Of a stretch of 64,000 nt of DNA, positions 24,219 through 35,163 are shown in pieces. This DNA comes from Chitinophagaceae bacterium (lineage in GTDB: Bacteria; Bacteroidota; Bacteroidia; Chitinophagales; Chitinophagaceae), in NCBI GenBank assembly GCA_025934485.1, contig JAICXX010000001.1, positions 1-64,000 on the forward strand, given 5' to 3'. Numbering within the stretch: position 1 is the stretch's first letter; every line of letters starts with the position of its first letter. The position numbers were made by a program, and so were the translations under genes. The notes under the pieces were generated by a model, which saw only the letters and a program-made list of their open reading frames with translations, had not been told where the DNA came from and did no database searches.

Positions 24219-24250
24219 GAAAAAAGCCGCGGGTGTTTTAAGCCCGCGGC
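24219..24250 (-). terminator. Intrinsic terminator of eno
   Basis: On the minus strand a stem gccgcggg / cccgcggc (24226-24250) with a 9-nt A/T-rich loop is followed by TTTTTT (24220-24225). It lies 14 nt after the eno stop codon. Confidence 0.85.
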
Positions 24251-24264
24251 AACTAATCTACAAC

Positions 24265-26468
<2,204 letters not shown>

Positions 26469-26506
26469 TGCTTGGATTTTTTGGTGCCGGACGCGAAGGT
26501 AGCGTT

Positions 26507-28027
26507 TTAAGTGGTTGGCGTCTTGTTAGAAATATAGATGGCGCCGACGATCACACATACCGCAGCTACGCCCATGGGGTACCAGAGCCCCGCCAGGGGA
26601 TCACCCGGTTGCCTGGCCACGAGCAGGGTAGCAACAAACGGCGTCAGGGCGCCAAAGATGCCATTGCCGATATGATAGGGCAGGGAGATCGACGTATAGC
26701 GGATATGCGCCGGGAACAGCTCGACCAGGAAGGCGGCGATAGGGCCATAAACCATGGCGATAAAAAAGATCAGCAGGAAAAGGATACCGACCATCTTCCA
26801 GTAGTCGGCGCCGCTCACCTTGTGGCTCACGGTGACCACGGGTTTCGTTACCGGCGTCGTGCCGCTGGCATAGATGGTGTCGGTAGAACTTTGCGTCACG
26901 GTGAGCCCGCCATCGTAATGCGAGATGGTGTTTGAGGTATGAAGGATATCTTTGGTTTTATCGATAAAAGTGACGGTCGACACGATCTCCTTTTGCGTCG
27001 TGAACTCGGTCCGCCCCTGTGTGCCTGGAATCGTCAGCAGCCCCCGGAACAAAAAGGGATAGGACACGATCGCCAGCAGCATCCCCGCGAGCATGATCCA
27101 TTTCCGGCCGATCTTGTCGCTCCAGGCACCAAACAGGATAAAAAAGGGCAGGGCCACCAGGATCGCCACGAGCAGCATGCTCTTCGTCTGATCGAAATCG
27201 AGCTGACAGGTATTCTGCAGAAACACCTGGGTATAGAACTGACCGGCATAGAAGACCACGCCCTGGCCCATAGTAGCACCAAAAAGGGCCAGCAGGACGA
27301 ATTTCAGGTTGGTTTTACGGCCAAAGCTCTCGGCCAGCGGATTTGGGGAGAGGCGTCCCTCCGTCTTCAGCCGTTCGAAGACGGGCGATTCCTGTAGCTT
27401 ACGCCGGACATATACGGAGAAGACCACGAGCACAATGGAGAGTAGAAAGGGAATGCGCCAGCCCCAGGCGTTGAATTTTTCCAGGCTCCGGGCCTGGTCG
27501 CTATCCAGACCATGCTGGACCAAAAGGATGACGCCGAGGCTTAAGAGCAGCCCTACTGTGGCCGTGGCCTGTATCCAGGAGGTATATAGCCCGAGCCGGC
27601 CCTCAGGGACATGCTCCGCGACGAAAGTGGCGGCGCCGCCAAACTCTCCGCCCAGCGCAAGGCCCTGCACCACCCTCAGGAGGAGCACCAGGAGCGGAGC
27701 TGCGAAACCGATCTGCGAATAGCCGGGGATCAGCCCTATGGCGCAGGTCGATCCGCCCATGATGATCATGGTGAGCACAAAAGCATGCTTACGGCCGGCG
27801 AGATCACCGAGGCGGCCAAAGACCAGTGCCCCAAAGGGGCGGGCGATAAACCCTACGGCAAAGGTCGCCAGCGTCGACAGCAGGGCCGCCGTCGGGTTCG
27901 AATGCGGATAGAACTGGCTGGCAAGGACTGTTGCCAGGCTGCCGTAAATACAGAAGTCATACCACTCGATGAGTGTTCCTAACGACGAGGCAACAATGAC
28001 CTTGCGGATGTCTTTTGGCCGGCTCAT
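26507..28027 (-). CDS. MFS transporter, metabolite:H+ symporter (MHS) family
   Basis: Protein of 506 residues with about 12 membrane helices. The MHS signature is clear: GTLIEWYDFCIYGSLA at the N-terminus and the loop motif GRLGDLAGRKHAF, repeated as GAWSDKIGRKW in the second half. Known members carry dicarboxylates, shikimate, citrate or betaine. An insert of about 75 Thr/Ser-rich residues (about 335-410) sits in a loop between two helices, longer than usual. It is divergent from the acetate uptake gene, which hints at carboxylate transport. The -7 box lies only 4 nt before the ATG. Confidence 0.88.
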   Translation of the reverse strand: MSRPKDIRKVIVASSLGTLIEWYDFCIYGSLATVLASQFYPHSNPTAALLSTLATFAVGFIARPFGALVFGRLGDLAGRKHAFVLTMIIMGGSTCAIGLIPGYSQIGFAAPLLVLLLRVVQGLALGGEFGGAATFVAEHVPEGRLGLYTSWIQATATVGLLLSLGVILLVQHGLDSDQARSLEKFNAWGWRIPFLLSIVLVVFSVYVRRKLQESPVFERLKTEGRLSPNPLAESFGRKTNLKFVLLALFGATMGQGVVFYAGQFYTQVFLQNTCQLDFDQTKSMLLVAILVALPFFILFGAWSDKIGRKWIMLAGMLLAIVSYPFLFRGLLTIPGTQGRTEFTTQKEIVSTVTFIDKTKDILHTSNTISHYDGGLTVTQSSTDTIYASGTTPVTKPVVTVSHKVSGADYWKMVGILFLLIFFIAMVYGPIAAFLVELFPAHIRYTSISLPYHIGNGIFGALTPFVATLLVARQPGDPLAGLWYPMGVAAVCVIVGAIYISNKTPTT

Positions 28028-28031
28028 GCGC

Positions 28032-28039
28032 CAAAACTA
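28032..28039 (-). promoter_or_regulatory. -7 box nearly touching the MHS transporter ATG
   Basis: The minus strand reads TAGTTTTG-GCGC-ATG, an exact TAnnTTTG match 4 nt before the start codon. If used, the transcript would begin at or beside the ATG and be leaderless. Confidence 0.5.
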
Positions 28040-28107
28040 TTGCGAATTTGATAAAATGCTTTAAAATTGTAACCTTAATGGCCTTTTTACCACTTTAACT
28101 AACGATT

Positions 28108-28695
28108 ATGACCACTCCTCCCGTTGTCGCTGCCAGCAAGGACGGCCTCGCCAATCCTGCACCGTTGGGCCTATGTGCCTTCGGTACCACCACCGTATTG
28201 TTGAATTTGCACAATGCCGGTGTCTTTGAGATCAACTCCATGATTTTAGCGATGGGTATTTTCTATGGTGGGATCGCCCAGGTAATCGCCGGCGTCATCG
28301 AAGCCAAGAAGAACAATACCTTTGGGCTGACGGCCTTCACGTCTTATGGGCTGTTCTGGCTATCGCTGGTCGCGCTGATCGTAATGCCGAAAATGGGCTG
28401 GATACCCGGTCCGTCCGAAGGTGGCATGGTTGCCTATTTGATTATCTGGGGGCTGTTCACTTTATTGCTTTTCTTCGGAACTTTGAAGCTAAGCCGCGCC
28501 CTGCAATTTGTTTTTGCCACGTTGACGATCTTGTTCTTTTTGCTGGCGCTGGGCGACGCCACGGGGAATGATACGATCAAACATGTTGCCGGCTACGAGG
28601 GGATCATCTGCGGGGCATCGGCCATCTATACGGGTATTGCCGGCTTGCTGAATGAGATGTATGGACGGGTGGTAATGCCCATTGGGAGCGTTTAA
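28108..28695 (+). CDS. Acetate uptake transporter, AceTr (GPR1/FUN34/YaaH) family
   Basis: Membrane protein of 195 residues with six predicted helices. The family signature [11 protein letters not shown] opens the first helix, and [20 protein letters not shown] follows. Relatives (E. coli SatP, fungal Ady2/Gpr1) form hexameric channels for acetate and succinate. It lies 22 bp upstream of acs in the same direction, which supports acetate uptake coupled to activation. It starts at the ATG at 28108. Confidence 0.92.
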   Translation: MTTPPVVAASKDGLANPAPLGLCAFGTTTVLLNLHNAGVFEINSMILAMGIFYGGIAQVIAGVIEAKKNNTFGLTAFTSYGLFWLSLVALIVMPKMGWIPGPSEGGMVAYLIIWGLFTLLLFFGTLKLSRALQFVFATLTILFFLLALGDATGNDTIKHVAGYEGIICGASAIYTGIAGLLNEMYGRVVMPIGSV

Positions 28696-28717
28696 AAAAA
28701 TTCTAATATAAAAAAAG

Positions 28718-30631
28718 ATGAGCTATCCTTACCAGATCAAAACACCGGAAGAGTATCGTTCGGCCTATCAAAAAAACGTTTCCGATCCCGAAGGGTTCTG
28801 GGCGGACATCGCTAAGACTTTCTCCTGGCGCCGCCCCTGGGACAAGGTGCTGGAGTGGAATTTCAAGGAGCCTAACGTCAAGTGGTTCATCGGGGGACAG
28901 CTAAATATCACCGAGAACTGTCTCGACCGGCATCTGGCGGCCAAAGGCGACACGCCTGCCATCATCTGGGAGCCCAACAATCCCGACGAGCACTACCGCG
29001 TCCTGAGCTATAAGGAGCTGCATTTTAAGGTCTGCCAGTTCGCCAATGTCCTCCGGAACAACGGTGCCAAAAAAGGCGACCGCGTATGTATCTATATGCC
29101 AATGGTGCCTGAGCTGGCCATCGCGGTGCTGGCTTGCGCCCGTATCGGCGTTATTCATTCCGTGGTCTTTGGCGGCTTTTCGGCTCAGAGCATTGCGGAC
29201 CGCATCCAGGACGCCCAGTGCAATCTCGTGATCACCTCCGACGGCGCCTATCGTGGCGGCAAGGATATCCCGCTGAAATCGGTGATCGATGACGCGCTGG
29301 TACGATGCCCCAGCGTCAAAAGGGTGATCGTGCTGACCCGCACCCGTGTCGCCGTGAGCATGATCAAGGGCCGCGACGTATGGTGGGAAGACGAGATCCG
29401 CAAGGTCGAGACGCAAGGCAACCCCACCTGTCCGGTCGAGGTGATGGATGCGGAAGATCCGCTGTTCATTCTTTATACCTCCGGCTCTACCGGCAAACCC
29501 AAAGGGGTCGTACACACCTGCGGGGGCTATATGGTCTTCACCAACTACAGTTTCGTCAATGTATTTCAATATAAACCCGGCGAGGTCTATTTCTGTACCG
29601 CGGACATCGGCTGGATCACGGGACATAGCTATATCGTCTATGGTCCGCTGAGCGCCGGCGCGACTACGTTGATGTTCGAAGGCATTCCCACCTATCCCGA
29701 TGCGGGAAGGTTTTGGGATGTAGTGGACAAGTTTAAGGTCAATATCCTCTATACGGCGCCTACGGCCATCCGCAGCCTCATGGGCTTTGGTCTGGACTTC
29801 GTGAAGAATAAGGATCTGAGCTCGCTTCGGGTACTCGGCACTGTGGGTGAACCCATCAACGAAGAGGCCTGGCATTGGTATCATGACAATATCGGCAAGG
29901 GCCGCTGTCCCATCGTCGATACGTGGTGGCAAACGGAGACCGGCGGCATCCTGATCTCCAACCTGGCCGGCGTGACGCCCGAGAAACCGGCGCATGCGAC
30001 CCTACCGCTGCCCGGCGTGCAGCCCGTGCTGGTGGACGAGCAGGGAAAAGAATTAGAAGGCAACGGAGTCAGCGGCAACCTTTGTATTAAATTCCCGTGG
30101 CCGTCGATCATCCGGACCACTTATGGTGACCACGAACGTTGTCGGACGACCTATTTTGCTACTTATCCCAATCTGTATTTCACCGGTGATGGAGCTTTGC
30201 GTGACTCGGACGGAAATTACCGCATCACGGGCCGCGTCGACGATGTCCTCAATGTCAGCGGACACCGCATAGGAACAGCCGAGGTGGAGAACGCCATCAA
30301 TATGCACACGGGTGTTGTGGAAAGTGCGGTGGTGGGGTATCCGCACGATATTAAAGGGCAGGGCATCTATGCTTACGTGATCTTCAGTGGTAATAAAACG
30401 GACGATGAATCAATCCGCAAGGATATCATCCAGACCGTGGCGCGCATCATCGGCCCTATTGCCAAGCCTGACAAGATCCAGCTGGTCAACGGTCTGCCCA
30501 AGACCCGCAGCGGCAAGATCATGCGTCGCATCCTGCGCAAGATCGCGGAGGGCGAAATACAAAATCTGGGTGATACGACTACGTTGCTTGATCCGGCTGT
30601 TGTCGAAGAGATCAAGAGCGGGAGGCTGTAA
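28718..30631 (+). CDS. acs: Acetyl-CoA synthetase
   Basis: AMP-forming acetate-CoA ligase of 637 residues. It has the adenylation signature YTSGSTGKPKGVVHT, the DTWWQTETGG segment, GRVDDVLNVSGHRIGTAEVE and the C-terminal KTRSGKIMRRILRKIAEGE, in which the Lys after SG is the site of regulatory acetylation in known Acs proteins. It activates acetate to acetyl-CoA in the cytoplasm. It is paired with the acetate channel gene 22 bp upstream. Confidence 0.96.
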   Translation: MSYPYQIKTPEEYRSAYQKNVSDPEGFWADIAKTFSWRRPWDKVLEWNFKEPNVKWFIGGQLNITENCLDRHLAAKGDTPAIIWEPNNPDEHYRVLSYKELHFKVCQFANVLRNNGAKKGDRVCIYMPMVPELAIAVLACARIGVIHSVVFGGFSAQSIADRIQDAQCNLVITSDGAYRGGKDIPLKSVIDDALVRCPSVKRVIVLTRTRVAVSMIKGRDVWWEDEIRKVETQGNPTCPVEVMDAEDPLFILYTSGSTGKPKGVVHTCGGYMVFTNYSFVNVFQYKPGEVYFCTADIGWITGHSYIVYGPLSAGATTLMFEGIPTYPDAGRFWDVVDKFKVNILYTAPTAIRSLMGFGLDFVKNKDLSSLRVLGTVGEPINEEAWHWYHDNIGKGRCPIVDTWWQTETGGILISNLAGVTPEKPAHATLPLPGVQPVLVDEQGKELEGNGVSGNLCIKFPWPSIIRTTYGDHERCRTTYFATYPNLYFTGDGALRDSDGNYRITGRVDDVLNVSGHRIGTAEVENAINMHTGVVESAVVGYPHDIKGQGIYAYVIFSGNKTDDESIRKDIIQTVARIIGPIAKPDKIQLVNGLPKTRSGKIMRRILRKIAEGEIQNLGDTTTLLDPAVVEEIKSGRL

Positions 30632-30739
30632 TTGATCGCGGTCGGCGCGACAATGCTGCGTCGGCCGCTTTAGGCGCTGATAGCTTTATTCATTTGCAGC
30701 CAGGTCGCGAAGTCGGTCTCCTTTCTTGGCATGAAAGCG

Positions 30740-31378
30740 CTAATGTCTGTCCTTCGGATGAGCCGCAGAATGCGGCTCAGGGCCTTGAATGCAATTCGGG
30801 TTGCGAACGCAGATCTGAATATGGCTTTTTGCGAATAGTCCTGCGCCTTGGAATGCAGGGCCTCCTTCGGTAAAGACGCCTCTGGTGGTGTCGAAGATTT
30901 TGTTATCGGTGTAACCTTTTTTTTGAATGTCGTATTGAACACGGTGAGATATTTCACCATGCATATACTCTATTACCGCGCAGTCCCGGTGTCTCAGAAT
31001 TTTGTCCTTATGCGGGTCATTGGGGAGGTCCTTGTTGCTTGGCAGCACTTTTCCCGACGCAGAATTGATTTCTTCCATAGCGACAAAATACTGGGCTAAC
31101 AATTGAATATACTTCCGGTCCAAGAAATCGCAGCAAACACCTAAATACAGCACCGCGCCGATCACAGCAGGTTCCTTGATAGCACCCCGGCGCTTTTTAT
31201 CCTGCGCCCACTGGAGGGCCCGTTCATAATTGTTTTCCCAGAAATACATCCCATGCCCAAGCCAGTCGAAGGGTTCCCTGCTTATCTTAATTTCATGGGG
31301 GTTGTTTAAGAGCGCATCTCTTACCGAAGCTTCACATCCATGGAAGCCAATGATCAAATTTGGCTTGACATCGTACAT
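30740..31378 (-). CDS. ADP-ribosyltransferase-like protein of unknown function
   Basis: Protein of 212 residues. The N-terminal half (LIIGFHGCEA, PFDWLGHGMYFWENNYERAL, QWAQ) has the His / Tyr-Phe-Trp spacing seen in ART-fold proteins, where HG and GxYFW-type strands line the NAD pocket. Later segments include EYMHGEISHRVQYDI and FTEGGPAFQGAGLFAKSHIQ, where a catalytic Glu might lie. It has no signal peptide. A 55-residue ORF ends 7 bp upstream on the same strand. Toxin, phage-defence or regulatory roles are all possible; none is demonstrated. Moderate confidence in the fold, high confidence that it is a gene. Confidence 0.65.
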   Translation of the reverse strand: MYDVKPNLIIGFHGCEASVRDALLNNPHEIKISREPFDWLGHGMYFWENNYERALQWAQDKKRRGAIKEPAVIGAVLYLGVCCDFLDRKYIQLLAQYFVAMEEINSASGKVLPSNKDLPNDPHKDKILRHRDCAVIEYMHGEISHRVQYDIQKKGYTDNKIFDTTRGVFTEGGPAFQGAGLFAKSHIQICVRNPNCIQGPEPHSAAHPKDRH

Positions 31379-31385
31379 GGAGAGG

Positions 31386-31553
31386 TTATCGGGGCGTTGC
31401 TAATTCGAGGATTTTATAAGGCTCGGTGTAATTTCCGTCCTTGTCAAGAATACCCACCCGAATAAGAATGGCCAAGGCCTCTTCTTTCGTGTACGTTTTT
31501 TCAGCTGCCCGCTTCGCCAGATCCATCAATGATTGAAATTCTTCCTCACTCAT
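31386..31553 (-). CDS. Small 55-residue protein upstream of ART-like gene
   Basis: An ATG at 31551-31553 opens a 55-codon frame ending in TAA at 31386-31388. The product starts MSEEEFQSLMDLAKRAAEKT, continues through a KEEALAILIRVGILDKDG helix-turn, and ends LATPR. It is acidic with an amphipathic helix and ends 7 bp before the ATG of the ART-like gene. An exact -7 box (31574-31581) lies 20 nt ahead of its ATG. The layout suggests a two-gene operon with a small first gene, as in toxin-antitoxin pairs, but the family is not known to me. Confidence 0.6.
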   Translation of the reverse strand: MSEEEFQSLMDLAKRAAEKTYTKEEALAILIRVGILDKDGNYTEPYKILELATPR

Positions 31554-31573
31554 AGCTTTGTCATTTAGTTATA

Positions 31574-31581
31574 CAAAACTA
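31574..31581 (-). promoter_or_regulatory. -7 box for the small ORF / ART-like operon
   Basis: The minus strand reads TAGTTTTG, an exact TAnnTTTG match 20 nt upstream of the ATG of the 55-residue ORF. It is the main evidence that this short frame is expressed and leads the operon. Confidence 0.6.
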
Positions 31582-31677
31582 CCAAACGCCTTTATCACCG
31601 TGAGAAAAATCTTGCCATGATTTTTTTTGCCGGGCATTTTCAGTGCTGGAAATGAGCGATTTGTTAAAAGCGAAAAA

Positions 31678-32229
31678 TTAGTGCTGGATGATCACCTTCG
31701 TCCCCACCGGCGCGATCTTATACACTTCTTCCATGTCCTCATTTTTCAGCGACACGCATCCATTGGTCCACATTTGATAGTTGTCGACGGCATTGTCGTC
31801 ATGCGGCCAGGTACCATGGATCGCGATACCGTCGCCGATCTTTCCATTCTTCGGGATGAGACCCTGCGCCTTCCGTTCGTTGAACTTTGCAATATCCTGA
31901 GGGTTGGGATAATCCAGGTCCATGATCTTGTCCCACTTCTCGTGGGGCCGTTTCGCCACGATATGATATTCGCCCTCCGGCGTCTTTCTGTCTCCCTGAA
32001 TCATTTTGTCGTCCAGCGATTTGCTGCCGAAGACGGCGGGATAGGTGGCATACCAGCCGTCTTTGTCGTATACCTGCAGCTCGTAGTTGCTCTTGACCAC
32101 AACAATATAGACGTCACCATCTACAAAATGATGAAAAAAACGTTTACTGGAACTACGATGATGCGCGTCACGGAAGGAGAACAGTGCGAGGAGGAACAAA
32201 CTACTCAGGATCAATTTACGCGGTGTCAT
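31678..32229 (-). CDS. L,D-transpeptidase family protein (YkuD domain)
   Basis: Exported protein of 183 residues. A signal or anchor segment (about 5-20) precedes a YkuD catalytic domain with the conserved His in IAIHGTW and the Cys nucleophile in WTNGCVSLKNEDM near the C-terminus. The enzyme class forms 3-3 cross-links in peptidoglycan or attaches proteins to it. The frame is open to 32259, but the ATG at 32227-32229 gives a better signal sequence. It belongs with DacB and the NagZ-AmpC fusion as peptidoglycan genes in this window. Confidence 0.9.
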   Translation of the reverse strand: MTPRKLILSSLFLLALFSFRDAHHRSSSKRFFHHFVDGDVYIVVVKSNYELQVYDKDGWYATYPAVFGSKSLDDKMIQGDRKTPEGEYHIVAKRPHEKWDKIMDLDYPNPQDIAKFNERKAQGLIPKNGKIGDGIAIHGTWPHDDNAVDNYQMWTNGCVSLKNEDMEEVYKIAPVGTKVIIQH

Positions 32230-32319
32230 AATACGGACTTTTTGTATCGTATTAGACAACGTCCCCCGCCCCGGGTTTATTTTTGATGTGAAGAACTTTT
32301 AACAATTCGGAGCCACGCT

Positions 32320-33168
32320 CTACCAATTTCCGAACCGGAGGCCGATGGTATAAGGGATCTGATCCAGTCCCCTGTTCCAAATGGTCTTGGTCGCATAGCT
32401 GCCGTACAGCGATACCCAATAGCCCAATTGCAGCTCGCCGATATAGGAGATCTTCCAGGGATCGAGGTCGAAGTCGTTGTAGGTCTTTTGTTTGCCGTCG
32501 CCATTGCTCTTGAATTTCTCCCGCGAGGAATACCGGTACCCAAAGCTTGCCCCTGCGCTGAGCCCGAAAGGATGGCGGCGATGCGGTGTGAAATTGAAAT
32601 TCAGCATCAGGGGCACCGTGACAAAATCCTCAGCCAGTTTATTCTTCGAATAGTTGATGGTATCCATGATCACCCGGGTAGGATTGGTGAGGAAGCGGAT
32701 ATTGTCCTCGTAGCGGTAGTTGTTGAGCTCGATGCCGACACCGTATTTCAGGTTCACCACATGTTTGATGAGATTCATCCGCTGCATAAAGATCCAGATG
32801 TTCACGTCCACCGATTTACCGTTATTGAGCTTGAACCAGTCCTTGCTTCCGCCCGGCGCAAATTGCTGCGCGGCGGTCGAAGTATAAACGGTCCTATCGT
32901 TGTAGTTTGTAAACCCGAGGTCCAGGATACCCCAGCTGGTGGTGATATTACGCGGCTCGTACTTGTCGCGATAAGGATGTCTGCTGGTAATGCGCATGTA
33001 GCTATCGGTGGTGCGGTCCTGTCGTCCGTTGCGGATGATCAGCAGATTGCCGACACGAAGGGTGTCATCTCCCGTCTGCGAGCTGTCGCGCTTGCTGGTT
33101 GTGTCGGTCTGGGCCTGCGTGAAAATTGCAATACATAATCCTGCCGTGAGTAGTAATACCCGGTTCAT
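32320..33168 (-). CDS. Outer membrane beta-barrel protein (cassette 2)
   Basis: Protein of 282 residues with a clear signal peptide ending TQAQ (about 1-20). A short acidic spacer follows, then about ten alternating hydrophobic strands, finishing with the aromatic C-terminal strand PYTIGLRFGNW typical of outer membrane barrels. It lies 63 bp downstream of the anti-sigma gene and in line with the ECF sigma gene. This gives the order sigma, anti-sigma, barrel. The barrel may be the envelope sensor or simply a target of the sigma factor. Confidence 0.75.
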   Translation of the reverse strand: MNRVLLLTAGLCIAIFTQAQTDTTSKRDSSQTGDDTLRVGNLLIIRNGRQDRTTDSYMRITSRHPYRDKYEPRNITTSWGILDLGFTNYNDRTVYTSTAAQQFAPGGSKDWFKLNNGKSVDVNIWIFMQRMNLIKHVVNLKYGVGIELNNYRYEDNIRFLTNPTRVIMDTINYSKNKLAEDFVTVPLMLNFNFTPHRRHPFGLSAGASFGYRYSSREKFKSNGDGKQKTYNDFDLDPWKISYIGELQLGYWVSLYGSYATKTIWNRGLDQIPYTIGLRFGNW

Positions 33169-33231
33169 ATGAAATTCTTTTTTTGTGTGTAATCTAATAA
33201 TTGCCCGAGGGCGTACGGCCGCCGGCCGTTT

Positions 33232-34404
33232 TTATTTTAACGCCACCTGAAAGACGCTGATCGAAAGCTGCCGCGAGCCGTCGTCATCCCGATCCGCCGT
33301 TTTGCCAAAGGTGCGGGTGACCCTGCGGAACAGACCACGCAACTTCGTTTTCCCGGTGGTAGATGGCGTGTTGGCGGCCACATCGCCATCGCCCTCTTCC
33401 CGCGCTTCGTTTTGCAGCTCCTGGGTGGCGAAGGAACGTTGCTCTTTGGGGATATTCACCACCGCTACCGAAGTGGCGGCTGCTTTTTCCGTTCGCGCGG
33501 ACGTCGTCGGGTCCGCTGCCGTTACCCGGTTCAAAGCAGCTGTCGAATTCGAGGCAACTGTTGCATTCGAGGCAGCCGTTGCATTCGATGTGGCTGTTGA
33601 TTTCGAAGCTGTCGTTCCGGTGACTGCCGTCATCCTGTCGGGTGCCGTCGTGGGATCCGTCGAAGCCAAAGCCGTAGCAGCGGTAGCAGGCTGAGCCGTT
33701 TTATGCGTCGCGGTCCTTGCATCGGGCGTCGTATTCGTTGCGCCAGTCGCAGGTGTCGAGGCATTCGCCCGGTGGACCGCCGTCTCCGCTAATGCCGGCG
33801 CCTGCAGCGTAGGTTTGTCGGGCAGTGTCGCCGTAGAAGCGTTCCTTCCAGTATATAACGGCGATGTGACCGGGGGAGTTACAGTCCTGGAATTATTTTT
33901 TGCGACGGCAGTCACCGGGGCATCGGTTTTATGTCCATGTGGTAAAAGCAAGACAACCACAATTCCAATCACCGCTGCTGCCGCCGTAGCCTGTAACCAG
34001 GGCATCATCACCACTCGGCGGCGTTTCGCCGGATGATAGAGGCTTTCTTTGTCGGGAAAGAGGATAGCGGCATCGGGCTCGCTAACGGTGCTCTGCAAAT
34101 GCTTTAGCTCTTTTGCGTAATGCGGTTCACGCTGCGTCAGCTCTTCGACGCTTTTCCGGCCGGCTTCATCGAGCTCATCATCGACATATAGTAATAGCGA
34201 TTCTTCGTATTGCAGGAGCTTATGCTTGTCGGGGAATACGGCACCGGACTCCGGTTCCAGCCGGCATTGTATGAGCGTCTCCAGCTCTTCCCGGAGATCG
34301 GGGTTGGCCGCGACAAAGCGTTCCACCGCCAGCCGTGTCTCGGCCGGCAACTCGTTGTCGACATATGACAAAAAGAACTCTTCGTAATTTTCTCTCGTGA
34401 TCAT
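33232..34404 (-). CDS. Putative anti-sigma factor, single membrane helix
   Basis: Protein of 390 residues. The cytoplasmic part has two related helical modules (FFLSYVDNELPAE at about 10 and LLLYVDDELDEAG at about 70), reminiscent of anti-sigma zinc-finger domains but without the His-Cys-Cys motif. One membrane helix (about 139-158) is followed by a Thr/Ala/Asn-rich periplasmic region with four 6-residue repeats of the SNATAA type, encoded by 18-nt DNA repeats at 33542-33613. The C-terminus is basic. It starts 5 bp after the sigma gene stop. The anti-sigma role is inferred from layout. Confidence 0.75.
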   Translation of the reverse strand: MITRENYEEFFLSYVDNELPAETRLAVERFVAANPDLREELETLIQCRLEPESGAVFPDKHKLLQYEESLLLYVDDELDEAGRKSVEELTQREPHYAKELKHLQSTVSEPDAAILFPDKESLYHPAKRRRVVMMPWLQATAAAAVIGIVVVLLLPHGHKTDAPVTAVAKNNSRTVTPPVTSPLYTGRNASTATLPDKPTLQAPALAETAVHRANASTPATGATNTTPDARTATHKTAQPATAATALASTDPTTAPDRMTAVTGTTASKSTATSNATAASNATVASNSTAALNRVTAADPTTSARTEKAAATSVAVVNIPKEQRSFATQELQNEAREEGDGDVAANTPSTTGKTKLRGLFRRVTRTFGKTADRDDDGSRQLSISVFQVALK

Positions 34405-34409
34405 AGTGT

Positions 34410-34892
34410 CTAAATAAGATTTTCGACCTTGACCAGGTAATTTTTTAATTGGATCCGCGCCCGGTGCAGGTAGACCTTCACCTGGCTTTCGTTGAGCCCC
34501 GTGATCGTACCGATCTCGCTATAGGAATAGCCTTCATAGTCCTTCAGCAGGACCAACGAACGTTGTGTTTCGCTCAGCCGTGCAAGGGCTTCCTCCAACG
34601 CTTTTTTTAGCTGATGAACCGGGGCGGCAATCCTGGCCTCTTCCCGAAACTCCTCGCGGAGCTGCACCCGTTTCACCTTTCGGAGATGATCGATCATCTG
34701 ATGGTAGGCGATAGTAAAAAGATAGGATTTGCTTTTTTCCGCCGCCACTCCTTCCCTGTTCTTCCAGAGTTTCTCGAATGCGGACTGGACCACGTCCCGC
34801 GCATCCTCCTCCTGTCGCAGGTTTTTGAGGATGAAACGGTACACGTTGTCCGCGTATAGCCGTACACATTCATTGTATTCGATCTCTGTCAT
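34410..34892 (-). CDS. ECF-type RNA polymerase sigma factor (cassette 2)
   Basis: Sigma-70 family factor of 160 residues. Region 2 (ADNVYRFILKNLRQEEDARD, VVQSAFEKLWKNRE, SYLFTIAYHQMIDHLRK) and region 4 (RLSETQRSLVLLKDYEGYSY, SEIGTITGLNESQVKVYLHR) are complete. The frame is open to 34994, but the family starts at the ATG at 34890-34892. It is followed by the anti-sigma gene (5 bp) and a barrel gene. A perfect inverted repeat lies about 120 bp upstream. Confidence 0.9.
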   Translation of the reverse strand: MTEIEYNECVRLYADNVYRFILKNLRQEEDARDVVQSAFEKLWKNREGVAAEKSKSYLFTIAYHQMIDHLRKVKRVQLREEFREEARIAAPVHQLKKALEEALARLSETQRSLVLLKDYEGYSYSEIGTITGLNESQVKVYLHRARIQLKNYLVKVENLI

Positions 34893-35012
34893 AAGCAGGT
34901 CACCATAGGACCTTATCCGTAATACGTTGATGAAAGATAAAGAGTTACAGCCGGCAATAAAAAATTTTGCCGTTGTGGGAAATTCATCGGTCACCGACCG
35001 CCATGAATAACC

Positions 35013-35027
35013 GATCCGTGACGGATC
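35013..35027. promoter_or_regulatory. Inverted repeat upstream of ECF operon 2
   Basis: gatccgt-g-acggatc has perfect 7-bp arms around one base. It lies between the ECF sigma start (34892) and the 22-bp tandem repeats. It could be an operator; nothing else supports that. Confidence 0.35.
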
Positions 35028-35031
35028 ATCA

Positions 35032-35163
35032 GTTGACGACCAGGAGGCTATGGGTTGACATCTACGAGGCTATCAGTTGACATCCACAAGGCTATCTGTT
35101 GACATCCAAGAAGTTACCGGTTAGACACTAAGAGGTTATGCGTAAGAGACTCCAGGAGGATGA
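35032..35163. repeat. 22-bp degenerate tandem repeat, 5-6 units
   Basis: Units begin at 35032, 35054, 35076, 35098 and 35120, exactly 22 bp apart, with the pattern gttgacatcYacRaggctatcN. A weaker sixth unit (35142) runs into the 3' end of the small membrane protein gene. The region lies between two minus-strand genes and contains no ORF. Confidence 0.75.

Noticed and set aside
30632-30680. Terminator after acs
   Set aside because: The GC-rich sequence shows only an imperfect stem and a three-T run; too weak to call.
35032-35163. CRISPR array
   Set aside because: The 22-bp units are directly adjacent with no unique spacers and are degenerate; no cas gene is in the window.
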